Of a stretch of 64,000 nucleotides of DNA, positions 43,801-51,436 are shown in pieces. Both the position numbers and the translations under genes were made by a program. This stretch comes from Methylophilaceae bacterium (GTDB taxonomy: Bacteria; Pseudomonadota; Gammaproteobacteria; Burkholderiales; Methylophilaceae). The DNA lies in the NCBI GenBank assembly GCA_027488395.1, contig JAIYBT010000010.1, forward strand, positions 1 to 64,000, in the 5' to 3' direction. The notes beneath the pieces are model-generated. The model was not told where the DNA came from. It was given only the letters and a program-made list of their open reading frames with translations, and did no database searches. How positions within the stretch are numbered: the first letter of the stretch is position 1; the number at the start of each line of letters is the position of its first letter.

Positions 43801-45367
43801 ATCTACACCACTTGCAGGTAAACAAAAGGAAGTCATGGGCGGAGTATTCCCCGCCATGGCGGGCGTATGGCAATCTTTGCGTGCAGAGCGTAACGGCCAA
43901 CAGCCAAGCGGCAATTGGGTGCGATTATGGGAAGAATACCAGCGTGAAGGCGGGCAAACTGGTTATCGTGAGTTGTTTGCCAAAGCATCTGACCGCACCA
44001 AAAAGCTCAACAAAACAATCGACCCTGATTGGTGGAAAAAAACAAAATTTGGGCGACTGCTTACATATCAAAACGCACACGTTCTAGCTGCTGAAAAATG
44101 GCTTGTTGATAAAGCAAACCAATGGATTTTTGAAAACTTAAGCGACTATAACCAAACGCTTGAAAATGCGGTACGTTTATCAGCTTACAAAGCGGCACTG
44201 GACGCAGGCTTGAGCAAACAACAAGCCGCAAGCCTTGGTAAAAACCTCACAGTAAACTTTAACCGCAAGGGTTCATGGGGTGCGCGGATGGGGGCTGTCT
44301 ATGCGTTCTTCAATGCGTCGGCACAAGGCACGGCTAGAATTGCACAGACTTTGTTCAAAGACGGAAAACTAACCCGCACTGGTAAGATTGTGATTCAAGG
44401 TGGTGTATTGCTGGGTATTGCACAAGCGCTGGCATTGGCGGCCGCAGGCTTTGGTGATGATGACCCGCCAGAGTTTGAGCGCGACAGCAATTTAATCTTG
44501 CCAATTGGCGAAGGCAAATATGTCAAGCTGGCCATGCCTATCGGTTACCACATCATTCCAGCAACAGCGCGCAAGATCACCGAGTTTTTAATGGGAAAAA
44601 ACCAAAGCCCAGCAGATTTAATCGCAAGCTTGGGCGCATTATATGCCGATGGTTTAAACCCGCTTGGTGGCGGCGGGTCTTTACTGCAGACGGCATCTTT
44701 CACTGTAACTGACCCCATCGTTTCGTTAGCCATGAACAAAGACGGGCTAGGCCGTCGCATCTACCAAGAGAAGTTTAGCCAGTCAGATACCACCGCAGGC
44801 TATTTAAGAGCGCGTGACACCGCTAACGCATTGAGTAAAGCAGTGGCTTATGCAATTAACCTGGCAACAGGTGGATCCGATTACACCGAAGGCGTGCTAT
44901 CACCAACACCAGACCAAATATCGTTCTTAGCTGAACAAATCGGTGGCGGGGTGGCGCGTGAAATTATGAAATCGGGTGACGTTGCATCATCGATCACTAC
45001 CGGTACCGCATTGCCTACATACAGAATACCGTTGGTAGGCCGCTTCTATGGTGACGCCAAATCGAAAACATCACATGCACATGAGTTTTACTCAAACATT
45101 CAGCTTATGGACAAACACAAGCGCGAAATTAAGGGCAGATTGGCCGATGGCTTAGATACTGCAGACTACGTTAAGAAGCATCCCGAGGCTATTTTGTGGC
45201 GCCAGGCGCAACTGACAGCAAGAACGGTCGCTAATTTGCGCAAGCGTCGTGAAAGCTTAATTGCGCAAGGCAGTCCAAAGCAGGATATTGAAACCGTTGA
45301 AACTTTGATAGCGCAAAAAGAGGAACGGTTTAACCAACTGGTCAAAGAGACTGAAAAACAGCCTTAA
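40889..45367 (+). CDS. Large polyvalent protein: zincin peptidase, nuclease-like, ADP-ribosyltransferase and C-terminal LPD region
   Basis: 1,492 residues. Order: zincin metallopeptidase domain with H134-E-S-L-G-H139 followed by GLRGF; a domain at about 285-380 (ILVSNQGIKHAMSGRD...YYDHIEIK) like the BECR-type nuclease or LPD3 family of polyvalent proteins; an ADP-ribosyltransferase domain (about 455-575) with VYHGT (H471), GFWFST and a late Glu (E570, VTFESNQIKS); then about 900 residues of helical region typical of the C-terminus of phage polyvalent proteins (LPD38-like). It is seven bases after the giant gene. The effector domains probably act in the newly infected cell. Domain names are from memory. 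Confidence 0.75.
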   Translation: MATCRYTFQTAQGEQTITGMENMKAFLALNGIGAIASGLPLFRRGLSIPASPALIDAINTRVSRITAGWKNAPQLIVVRDMDDPKIPETVRLENERQLSQGSSGSPAGFYLAGKVYFVASEVKSADDVDRVLFHESLGHFGLRGFYGADLSKVLDQVAVLRKKDVLAKAKQYGLDPNTEKDLRIAAEEVLAEMAQTAPETSLVKRAIAAIRKWLRDNVPYFANLELSDNDIIQNYLLPAREFVMRGGKEQDVSELVGAFSRGDIKGLKAKAIAYARENFAGKTYTNKSDGNPILVSNQGIKHAMSGRDTELNIIALTKLDKLIEESKFVRSEEDKLNRNTIKEVRFYQVTAQLGNEKSQLEIVVRVAQDGNRYYDHIEIKNPAGQSGKLDKQDSLQPFTGLVSLDDAFIINSTSDNVNIPETINVNGIDRPTRNSSGKYIYPTLEGIENFWQWFGDSKVTDAEGRPLAVYHGTKYDFYTFDKSKDKLNRGFWFSTASVANRFAMAERGKESGDNVMPVYLAIQNPYVYDANAIDKPKNLSAIFDEAKKGGYDGVYMKSASGNADTYVTFESNQIKSATGNNGNFYGNNDSVLFSRQSPLNQEWETLEDSGRLKNLQYTFQDKYVDLKDVVSAVKKTGRQIVDSLNAYLQEELYHGRVAKRIQDFTKQELEPLLSNMQTLGVTMPDFEMYLWARHAPERNAQIAKINPGNAELQDGGSGMTTAEADAYIAALAPDVKANMEQLAAMIDAINKRSRNILMAYGLEDMDTTAKMEQAYQYYVPLMRDIGGNVEGGYGTGQGFSIKGNSTKRAMGSTKPVVDILANIAAQREKFIVRGEKNRVATALVGLAITNPKDGFWSVDNPPKLRYVDKATGIVEETVDPNYKSRNNVVVARFLNQQGRVVERAVVFNEKDQRALRLAESIKNLDVDGIEDWMRSIGGITRYFASVNTQYNPIFGIVNIVRDVQGAMINLGSTPLAGKQKEVMGGVFPAMAGVWQSLRAERNGQQPSGNWVRLWEEYQREGGQTGYRELFAKASDRTKKLNKTIDPDWWKKTKFGRLLTYQNAHVLAAEKWLVDKANQWIFENLSDYNQTLENAVRLSAYKAALDAGLSKQQAASLGKNLTVNFNRKGSWGARMGAVYAFFNASAQGTARIAQTLFKDGKLTRTGKIVIQGGVLLGIAQALALAAAGFGDDDPPEFERDSNLILPIGEGKYVKLAMPIGYHIIPATARKITEFLMGKNQSPADLIASLGALYADGLNPLGGGGSLLQTASFTVTDPIVSLAMNKDGLGRRIYQEKFSQSDTTAGYLRARDTANALSKAVAYAINLATGGSDYTEGVLSPTPDQISFLAEQIGGGVAREIMKSGDVASSITTGTALPTYRIPLVGRFYGDAKSKTSHAHEFYSNIQLMDKHKREIKGRLADGLDTADYVKKHPEAILWRQAQLTARTVANLRKRRESLIAQGSPKQDIETVETLIAQKEERFNQLVKETEKQP

Positions 45368-45448
45368 AGATCGATGGCAAGTTTCCAAGTATTAGCAAAG
45401 CAATAAAGCCAAGCCATAAGTATTTTGTCATTTTGAAATATTACCACC

Positions 45449-45472
45449 AACCGCCAATAGGCGGTTTTTTTA
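45449..45472 (+). terminator. Intrinsic terminator before the endolysin
   Basis: AACCGCC (45449-45455), loop AATA, GGCGGTT (45460-45466), then T to 45471. The preceding 80 bases after the polyvalent gene hold no gene that I can see. Confidence 0.8.
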
Positions 45473-45488
45473 TGCCTGAAAGGAATGT

Positions 45489-46043
45489 ATGAAACGAACC
45501 ATCAAAGGGATTGTGATTCACTGTGCGGCCACACCAAACGGCAAAGACATTAAAGCCAAAGCGATTGACGATATGCACAAAGCGCGGGGCTTCAAACGTG
45601 ATAGTCAGTGGGTGCGCAGCTTTAATAAGCCCATGGGCCATATTGGGTACCATTACGTGATCGAGGTTGACGGCAATATTGCACTAGGCCGACACCTTGA
45701 AGAAGTCGGGGCGCATGTGCAGGGTAGCAATTCTAAGACAATTGGCGTTTGCTTGATCGGCACCGACAAATTTACCGCAGCACAGTGGGCAAGCCTCAAG
45801 CAGTTGATGACCACTATCTGCAATTCAATCAGCGGGCAAAGCATAAGCGCTGATAAAACGCAGGGTAAGCTTAAGGAAATGGGCATCAACATACATGGGC
45901 ATCGTGACTTTTCGCCTGATCATGACAAAAATGGAGTTATTGATTCAAGAGATTGGATAAAAATTTGCCCAGGCTTTTCCGTGAATGATTGGTTGGCCAG
46001 CGATATGACTACGGTCATAACGTCACTTATGAGCGGAGTGTAG
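45489..46043 (+). CDS. Endolysin, N-acetylmuramoyl-L-alanine amidase
   Basis: 184 residues, AAGGA upstream. Amidase_2/T7-lysozyme-like fold: IVIHCAATPNG with the first zinc His (about 11), GHIGYHYVIEVDGNI, the typical Gly-rich GAHVQGSNSKTIGVCLIG, then GHRDFSPDHDKNG with the second His (about 138) and the Cys ligand in KICPGFSV (about 159). No signal sequence, so it needs the holin for access to the wall. Spanin genes follow at once. Confidence 0.93.
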   Translation: MKRTIKGIVIHCAATPNGKDIKAKAIDDMHKARGFKRDSQWVRSFNKPMGHIGYHYVIEVDGNIALGRHLEEVGAHVQGSNSKTIGVCLIGTDKFTAAQWASLKQLMTTICNSISGQSISADKTQGKLKEMGINIHGHRDFSPDHDKNGVIDSRDWIKICPGFSVNDWLASDMTTVITSLMSGV

Positions 46044-46045
46044 CC

Positions 46046-46660
46046 ATGTGGACCGCACTTTTTCTATTTGCACGTAAAAACTGGCAAGTAATTGCCATAG
46101 GCGTCATTATCGGTTTGGTTTATTTTAGGATCACTGCAATCGTTGACGAGCGCGACGAGGCTAAAAAGTCGTTAAAACAAACCACTGAACTGATACGTGA
46201 CAACGAGAGAAAGCGTCAAGCCGAACTTGAAATTAGTCGCAAGCAAGGCAAGCAGAACGTCGCAACAATTGAGGCCAAACACTTACAAGACATTCAACAT
46301 ATTGCCAATCAATACACAAAAGGATGGACCCATGACAATCAAACTAATCGTAGTGTTATTGCTTCTTTGCGTGGTGAGCTTGATAGCCGGCTGCGCAACC
46401 AATCAGCCGCAAATGATAGCGCTCGAGTGTCCGAAGATGACGCCAATCGAATTGCCAGCACAAACAGCAACGCAAGTTTTACTGGATCGAGCGAAAACCA
46501 AGCCGAGTTCTACCGAGCCGCCTACCGAGGTGCGCAAGAGTATATCGAAACCCTAGAAAGTGCAGGGGCCATGTGCGCAGCGGATTACAATCTGTGCAAA
46601 GCTTATGTTGATAGTGAGCAGGCAAGGTTAGGCGTTGACCTTCAAAGTGATGCCCGGTAG
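46046..46660 (+). CDS. Inner-membrane spanin subunit (Rz-like)
   Basis: 204 residues from the ATG at 46046 with GGAG upstream. One N-terminal membrane segment (NWQVIAIGVIIGLVYFRI) is followed by a long helical, charged periplasmic part (DERDEAKKSLKQTTELIRDNERKRQAELEISRKQ) that would form the coiled coil of an i-spanin. Position after the amidase and the nested lipoprotein gene support the call. Spanins fuse the inner and outer membranes in the last lysis step. Confidence 0.8.
   Translation: MWTALFLFARKNWQVIAIGVIIGLVYFRITAIVDERDEAKKSLKQTTELIRDNERKRQAELEISRKQGKQNVATIEAKHLQDIQHIANQYTKGWTHDNQTNRSVIASLRGELDSRLRNQSAANDSARVSEDDANRIASTNSNASFTGSSENQAEFYRAAYRGAQEYIETLESAGAMCAADYNLCKAYVDSEQARLGVDLQSDAR
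46332..46556 (+). CDS. Outer-membrane spanin lipoprotein (Rz1-like), nested
   Basis: 74 residues in a different frame within the Rz gene. Its ATG at 46332 has AAGGA upstream. The lipobox LIAGC follows a hydrophobic signal (LIVVLLLLCVVSL), and the mature part is Pro/Thr-rich (PPTEVRKSISKP). This is the classical nested Rz1 layout; the lipoprotein sits in the outer membrane and pairs with Rz. Confidence 0.85.
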   Translation: MTIKLIVVLLLLCVVSLIAGCATNQPQMIALECPKMTPIELPAQTATQVLLDRAKTKPSSTEPPTEVRKSISKP

Positions 46661-46694
46661 TTGATGTATAATTGGTTTGTGTATGTAGCAATTC

Positions 46695-46719
46695 GGACCC
46701 GCTTTTGCGGGTTCAATTT
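46695..46719 (+). terminator. Terminator at the end of the late transcript
   Basis: ACCCGC (46697-46702), loop TTTT, GCGGGT (46707-46712), followed by a broken U-rich stretch. It is the last phage signal before the attachment site. Confidence 0.6.
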
Positions 46720-46791
46720 TTTGATTTTCAGGCCATTTAGGGTATGAAAATAGGTATGACCGTTATAAGCAATTGATTTTATTGGCTTACT

Positions 46792-46811
46792 GAATCCCTC
46801 TCTCTCCGCCA
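46792..46811 (+). other. Right attachment site (attR): 3' end of a tRNA-Ser
   Basis: The 20 bases GAATCCCTCTCTCTCCGCCA are the last part of a tRNA-Ser gene: 3' side of the T arm, acceptor strand TCTCTCC, discriminator G and encoded CCA. Upstream sequence does not continue as tRNA, so this is a fragment. Phages that integrate in the 3' end of a tRNA leave such a copy at one end while the phage restores the gene at the other end. The intact tRNA-Ser should be at the left junction outside the window. Confidence 0.82.
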
Positions 46812-46818
46812 AAATTTA

Positions 46819-46842
46819 AAGCACCGATTGGGTGCTTTTTTT
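46819..46842 (+). terminator. Host terminator of the tRNA-Ser locus
   Basis: AAGCACC and GGTGCTT pair (46819-46837) and a run of T to 46842 follows, eight bases after the tRNA end. It probably served the tRNA-Ser gene before phage insertion. Confidence 0.7.
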
Positions 46843-46898
46843 ATAGTGACGTTTATCATTCATGTTTAGCATAAAAGATATTGAGACGATTAACAAAA

Positions 46899-46920
46899 AA
46901 CACCCGTTGGGGTGTTTTTT
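46899..46920. terminator. Bidirectional terminator for the ComEA-like gene
   Basis: AACACCC (46899-46905), loop GTTG, GGGTGTT (46910-46916). A-rich sequence before and T-rich after make it active on both strands; for the leftward gene at 46974 it is about 55 bases downstream of the stop. Confidence 0.7.
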
Positions 46921-46973
46921 GTTTTAGCGACTTCACATACCTTTTAAATACTTAGTCTTGATGTTGGCTCGTT

Positions 46974-47285
46974 TTATTTTTTTGTCGCGGGTGCTGAAGT
47001 TTTAGGTAAATCGGTTGTAGTCGGTTTTGATTTACCACCAATGGTCACTTCTTTTTTGATGGTATTCATGATAGCAGGACCAATGCCGCCGACTTGCTCT
47101 AGCTCATCTACGGATTTAAAACTGCCTACTTTCTTTCGATAGTCTAAGATGGCTTGTGCTTTGGCAGGGCCAATGCCTGTAAGACTCTCTAATTCGGCCT
47201 TGCTGGCGGTGTTTAGATCTACCAATGCCATGGCCGGTGAGATGCTTAGTATCCAAAATAAACAGAGGGTAATGACTGATTTCAT
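46974..47285 (-). CDS. ComEA-like helix-hairpin-helix protein
   Basis: 103 residues with AAGGAG upstream. A signal peptide (1-20, ends AMA) precedes the HhH domain (VDLNTASKAELESLTGIGPAKAQAILDYRKKVGSFKSVDELEQVGGIGPAIMNTIKKEV), and a Thr/Pro/Lys-rich tail follows. Periplasmic DNA-binding proteins of this type take part in DNA uptake in ComEA-type competence. It is the first host gene next to the prophage; no other competence gene is visible, so uptake is an inference. Confidence 0.85.
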   Translation of the reverse strand: MKSVITLCLFWILSISPAMALVDLNTASKAELESLTGIGPAKAQAILDYRKKVGSFKSVDELEQVGGIGPAIMNTIKKEVTIGGKSKPTTTDLPKTSAPATKK

Positions 47286-47387
47286 ATGAGCTCCTTTAAA
47301 TGTGAATCCACTTCAAATTGAAGTATCCCTATTTTAGTCAGAGATGATTGAAAAAACCATACAAACTTTAATATTTATTAATAATAT

Positions 47388-48083
47388 TTAAATTTCCTGA
47401 AGAATTGCATTCAATGCAGTGGTGGGATCCGCCGCTTGCGTAATTGGGCGCCCAATCACCAAATAATGCGCGCCTAACCGCAAGGCCTCAGATGGCGTTA
47501 CGATGCGGCTTTGATCGTCTTGCTGTGCATTGTGTGGACGGATACCTGGCGTCACTAAACAAAAATCAGGACCTAACTGAGATTTAAGTAAAGCGGCCTC
47601 TTGCGCCGAACACACAACCCCGTGTAACCCCGCTGCTTGCGTGAGGCGCGCCAACGCCAACACATGTTCTGATAATGGACGTGTAATGCCGAGTGATTGC
47701 AATGTCATGGCATCCATACTCGTGAGCACAGTCACTGCAATCAGCAATGGCGTTTGGGTTTGGTTGGCTTTATCGACCCCCTCTAATGCAGCCTGCATCA
47801 TGCGATCACCGCCACTGGCATGCACGTTAAGCATCCATACGCCCAGACTGGCTGCGGCTTGGCAAGCCTTGGCAACGGTATTGGGGATGTCATGAAATTT
47901 CAAATCCAAAAACACCTCAAAACCAAGATTGATCAGTTGTTCCACTAAGTGTGGGCCAGCAGCCGTGAATAACTCTTTACCTACCTTTAATTTGCAGCGC
48001 TTAGGGTCAAGTTGACGTGCTAATAACAGTGCGGGTGTGGCTTGCGCATAATCGAGCGCAATAATAATCTTGCTGTCAGTCAT
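47388..48083 (-). CDS. pyrF: Orotidine 5'-phosphate decarboxylase
   Basis: 231 residues. [17 protein letters not shown] at the start with the substrate Asp, [14 protein letters not shown] (the catalytic Lys/Asp motif), TVLTSMD and TPGIRPHN are clear. It makes UMP in de novo pyrimidine synthesis in the cytosol. It lies 26 bases after lapB, so it is probably co-transcribed with it. Length is as usual for the group I family. Confidence 0.96.
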   Translation of the reverse strand: MTDSKIIIALDYAQATPALLLARQLDPKRCKLKVGKELFTAAGPHLVEQLINLGFEVFLDLKFHDIPNTVAKACQAAASLGVWMLNVHASGGDRMMQAALEGVDKANQTQTPLLIAVTVLTSMDAMTLQSLGITRPLSEHVLALARLTQAAGLHGVVCSAQEAALLKSQLGPDFCLVTPGIRPHNAQQDDQSRIVTPSEALRLGAHYLVIGRPITQAADPTTALNAILQEI

Positions 48084-48109
48084 GAGTAATAATGGATCTT
48101 GAATAAGGG

Positions 48110-49342
48110 TTAAGTTTGGCGATTAAGCAATTTAATATCGCGGATGGTGGCTTCAGTAGGTTCCGGGGGTAGGGATTCCCAAGCGTTACATGCTGGACAT
48201 TGCCAATGATATTGTTTGGCACGAAAACCACATTGGTCACAGTAATATGCGGCACGATCACCGATCGCATTACGCACTGTTTGTTGCATGAGTTGTAAAT
48301 CATGTTGTTCATCGGCGAGTAAAGTGCGCGCTTGTAACAATTGGTCTAGTGATTTTAAACTTGGTTTTCGGATTAATTCTTTTCGTGCCAGTTTTGCCGC
48401 TTTTTCAGGGCCTTCAGCTTGTAATGTGGCTTCATATAAAACGCCCATTAAGCTACTTAACTGATAGCTTTCAACATAGTGGGTGAGTTGTGATAAGCCT
48501 TCTTTTAAACCTTTAGGCAGCGTTCTGCGTGGTTCACGCTCTTCACCATACAAAAGAGCGTAACTTTTTAACATTTTTTGAGCGACTAAACCCAAATAGT
48601 CTGGTTTTTGAAGTTCGATGCGTTTCCAATAGGCAATGGCTGCAGCTGGATCTTGCTCTTGACTTGCAATATCACCCAATAACACATTGGCACGAACACA
48701 GTTTTTATTCGCATCTAGCGCTAAGTTGAGCGCTGCTCTGGCGGCTAACCAGTCTTGCGAAATCATGGCGTTTAAGGCCAGTTCACAATAATATTGCGCG
48801 ACCTCCTTGCGGTAAGAAACACCCGAAGACCGTTCAAGTTCCGTCGCCATGGTAATTGCCTGCGACCATTCGCGTTCCTTGACATAAATTTCCAATAAGT
48901 GCCGCAGGGCGGCTTGATCATAGCGTCCTTGGCGCAGACTTAAAAACAGCTCTTCAGCACGGTCATATAAGCCCGCTTTAAAATAGTCTTGTGCCAGTTC
49001 GATTTTGATTGAGGTTGATTGCGGCTCAGTGAGCTCATAGTTTTCAAGCATATTTAAATGCAAATGTATTGCGCGATCGGTTTCACCTGTTCTTCTGAAC
49101 AAGCTCCCCAGCACGAGATGTAACTCAAGCGAATCTTTATTTTGGTGTAAGGCTTCGCTAAAGGCATCTACTGCCTTGTGGTATTGATCGGTGATCAATA
49201 AGTTGAGGCCTTTAAAATAGGTAGCAGGTAAAGAAGTGGATTCTGCAATCAGCTGCTTAATATCCACACGCGCTGCAATCCAGCCAAGTGTAAAAAACAA
49301 TGGCAAGATCAATAACCACCAATATTCAAATTCAACCAGCAT
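48110..49342 (-). CDS. lapB: Lipopolysaccharide assembly protein LapB (YciM)
   Basis: 410 residues. An N-terminal membrane anchor ([22 protein letters not shown]), about nine TPR units and a C-terminal rubredoxin-like zinc ribbon ([28 protein letters not shown], two CxxC pairs) define LapB. In E. coli it controls FtsH degradation of LpxC and so LPS synthesis. The usual upstream partner lapA is not seen between ihfB and lapB; a terminator occupies the gap. Confidence 0.93.
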   Translation of the reverse strand: MLVEFEYWWLLILPLFFTLGWIAARVDIKQLIAESTSLPATYFKGLNLLITDQYHKAVDAFSEALHQNKDSLELHLVLGSLFRRTGETDRAIHLHLNMLENYELTEPQSTSIKIELAQDYFKAGLYDRAEELFLSLRQGRYDQAALRHLLEIYVKEREWSQAITMATELERSSGVSYRKEVAQYYCELALNAMISQDWLAARAALNLALDANKNCVRANVLLGDIASQEQDPAAAIAYWKRIELQKPDYLGLVAQKMLKSYALLYGEEREPRRTLPKGLKEGLSQLTHYVESYQLSSLMGVLYEATLQAEGPEKAAKLARKELIRKPSLKSLDQLLQARTLLADEQHDLQLMQQTVRNAIGDRAAYYCDQCGFRAKQYHWQCPACNAWESLPPEPTEATIRDIKLLNRQT

Positions 49343-49441
49343 GATAGAAACTCATTATTATTTATGATCCATTTTAACCCATGCACCTTGAACCGAGCCA
49401 CGACTATCTTTGCATCATCAGGTTAGGATTTGGCATAAAAA

Positions 49442-49469
49442 AAACGGCATCTCAATTGAGATGCCGTTT
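49442..49469. terminator. Strong terminator after ihfB
   Basis: A perfect 12-bp stem (AAACGGCATCTC, loop AATT, GAGATGCCGTTT) with A-rich sequence on the left that becomes a U tract on the minus strand. It ends the rpsA-ihfB transcript, so lapB must have its own promoter in 49343-49441. Confidence 0.85.
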
Positions 49470-49485
49470 GATTAATTAAGGCCAT

Positions 49486-49770
49486 TTACTCCATTTCATC
49501 AACACGGTCTCGCAACTCCTTGCCTGCTTTAAAATGTGGCACATATTTAGCAGGCACTTGCACCTTGGAGCCGGTTTTCGGGTTTCTACCCAAACGTGGT
49601 GGGCGATAATTTAAGCTAAAACTACCAAAACCACGTATTTCAATCCGCTCGCCAGTGGCTAAGTTTTCGGTCATTGCATCCAGGATGGTTTTGACCGAAA
49701 GCTCAGCATCCTTAAGGACGAGCTGCGGAAAGCGTTCTGCAAGTAAATCAATTAATTCAGATCTAGTCAT
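49486..49770 (-). CDS. ihfB: Integration host factor subunit beta
   Basis: 94 residues. [17 protein letters not shown] at the start, the [13 protein letters not shown]-type region ([27 protein letters not shown]) with the DNA-intercalating Pro loop, and [10 protein letters not shown] at the end are diagnostic. With IhfA it bends DNA and supports phage integration and transcription. It lies 16 bases after rpsA, a conserved pair. Confidence 0.96.
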   Translation of the reverse strand: MTRSELIDLLAERFPQLVLKDAELSVKTILDAMTENLATGERIEIRGFGSFSLNYRPPRLGRNPKTGSKVQVPAKYVPHFKAGKELRDRVDEME

Positions 49771-49786
49771 GATCTAAAAGCCTTAG

Positions 49787-51283
49787 TTATTTTTTGCTGT
49801 CTAATTTAGCTTTTAACAAAGCACCTAAATTGGTGGTGCCAGCTGTTGCTTCGTCAGGAGCAAAATCATCAGCTTTTGCTTTTTTAGCTTTCGGCTTGCT
49901 GGCTTTATCCTCAGAAACAGGGGCGCTGTTGCCACTTGGATCTTCGGTTAATTGTTTCACGCCTAAAGAAATACGCTCTTTTTCAACATCGATGGCTAAA
50001 ATCACAGCTTGTAATTCGTCACCTTTTTTGAAGTTACGAATCGCTTCTTCGCCAGTTTGTGTCCATGATAAATCTGATAAGTGGACTAAACCATCAATAC
50101 CGCCTGGCAAGCCGATAAACACGCCAAAATCAGTGATCGATTTGATTTGACCAGATACTTTGTCACCTTTGGCATGGGTGGCTGCAAAGTCATCCCATGG
50201 GTTAGGTTTACACTGTTTCATGCCCAATGATAAACGACGACGGTCTTCATCGATCTCTAAGATCATGACTTCAACTTCGTCACCTAATTGAGCAATTTTG
50301 CCCGGATGGATGTTTTTGTTGGTCCAATCCATTTCAGACACGTGTACCAAACCTTCAATGCCCGGTTCCACTTCAACAAACGCGCCGTAGTCGGTTAAGT
50401 TAGATACTTTACCGAATAAGCGCGTACCGACTGGGTAACGACGGCCTAAAGCCACCCATGGATCATCGCCTAATTGCTTAATGCCTAATGACACACGATT
50501 TTTTTCTTGATCGAATTTCAAGATTTTGGCTTCAACTTCTTCACCCACGGTCAACACTTCTGATGGGTGTTTTACACGACGCCATGCTAAATCTGTAATG
50601 TGCAACAAGCCATCAATGCCGCCTAAATCCACAAACGCACCGTAATCGGTAATATTTTTCACAATCCCTTTAATGATGGCGCCTTCGGTTAAGCTGCCTA
50701 ATAACGCTTCACGGTCAGCGCCTAGTGAGTCTTCCATTACGGCACGACGGGAAACAACAATGTTGTTGCGTTTGCGATCGAGTTTGATGACTTTAAAGTC
50801 CCACTCTTTGTTTTCGTAAGGGGTGGTGTCTTTCACTGGGCGAATATCCACCAATGAGCCAGGCAAGAACGCCATGATGCCACTGACAGAAACGCGTAAG
50901 CCACCTTTAACGCGGCTGCTGACAAAGCCTTTAACCACGCGGCCTTCGTTCATGGCTTCTTCTAAATCTAGCCATGCTTGCATTTTCTTCGCTTTTTCGC
51001 GAGAAAGTTGTGTAGAACCAAAACCATCTTCTAGTTTTTCGATAGCCACTTTAACAAAGTCGCCCACAGCAACTTCAAGTTCGCCTTGCGCGTTTTTAAA
51101 TTCGCTCGCGTCAATTACAGATTCTGATTTGAGGCCAGCGTTTACAATGACGTGGTCGTTATCAACAAAAACCACTTCGGCGGTGATTACTTCACCAGCA
51201 CGCATTTCTTGGCGTGCTAAGCTTTCTTCGAAGAGGGCTGCAAATGATTCGGTAGAAGAGGTTGAATTAGAAATAGAAGCCAT
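49787..51283 (-). CDS. rpsA: 30S ribosomal protein S1 (five S1 repeats)
   Basis: 498 residues from the ATG at 51283 (MASISNST); an upstream in-frame ATG exists but is less likely. Five S1 repeats are visible: about 21-90, 106-170, 191-260, 278-347 and 365-434. The first two are the degenerate ribosome-binding ones, and the next carry [24 protein letters not shown] and related cores. The sixth repeat of E. coli S1 is missing and replaced by a Lys/Ala/Asp-rich tail ending [14 protein letters not shown]1 binds mRNA on the ribosome and controls its own synthesis. It precedes ihfB. Confidence 0.95.
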   Translation of the reverse strand: MASISNSTSSTESFAALFEESLARQEMRAGEVITAEVVFVDNDHVIVNAGLKSESVIDASEFKNAQGELEVAVGDFVKVAIEKLEDGFGSTQLSREKAKKMQAWLDLEEAMNEGRVVKGFVSSRVKGGLRVSVSGIMAFLPGSLVDIRPVKDTTPYENKEWDFKVIKLDRKRNNIVVSRRAVMEDSLGADREALLGSLTEGAIIKGIVKNITDYGAFVDLGGIDGLLHITDLAWRRVKHPSEVLTVGEEVEAKILKFDQEKNRVSLGIKQLGDDPWVALGRRYPVGTRLFGKVSNLTDYGAFVEVEPGIEGLVHVSEMDWTNKNIHPGKIAQLGDEVEVMILEIDEDRRRLSLGMKQCKPNPWDDFAATHAKGDKVSGQIKSITDFGVFIGLPGGIDGLVHLSDLSWTQTGEEAIRNFKKGDELQAVILAIDVEKERISLGVKQLTEDPSGNSAPVSEDKASKPKAKKAKADDFAPDEATAGTTNLGALLKAKLDSKK

Positions 51284-51331
51284 TAAAAAAGTTGTCCAAA
51301 ATTTCTCGCAGATGCGAGCCATCACGCAATG

Positions 51332-51360
51332 ACAATATCAAGCTGGATGGTAAAGGTTAA
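51332..51360 (-). promoter_or_regulatory. Candidate rpsA promoter
   Basis: On the minus strand TTAACC (51355-51360) and TATTGT (51332-51337) are 17 bases apart. It lies between the cmk terminator and rpsA, giving a leader of about 40 bases without a strong ribosome site, as expected for an autoregulated S1 message. Confidence 0.4.
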
Positions 51361-51393
51361 TAAAAAGGCCAAACCGACACATGTCTGTTTGGC
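51361..51393 (-). terminator. Terminator between cmk and rpsA
   Basis: On the minus strand GCCAAAC...GTTTGGC (51368-51393) with an inner GAC/GTC pair is followed by CTTTTTA. It would limit read-through from cmk into rpsA. Confidence 0.7.
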
Positions 51394-51436
51394 AAGATTT
51401 CGAATAATACACAAAATATGATTTTGCTTCAATGAC

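Larger units (their letters stand above)
1..46811. mobile_element. Bcep22-like temperate podovirus prophage (right part; left end outside window)
   Basis: The block contains a complete set of temperate phage modules in a normal order: immunity, replication and recombination, lysis and packaging, capsid, tail, internal virion proteins, endolysin and spanins. Capsid type (N4-gp56), a 734-residue portal, short-tail style adaptor genes and a giant methylase-helicase protein fit the Bcep22-like podoviruses; this is family knowledge, not a search. The right boundary is set by a tRNA-Ser 3' end copy at 46792-46811. No integrase is seen, so it probably lies beyond the left window edge near the complete tRNA-Ser. 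No obvious frameshifts were noticed in structural genes, so the element may be intact. Confidence 0.93.
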
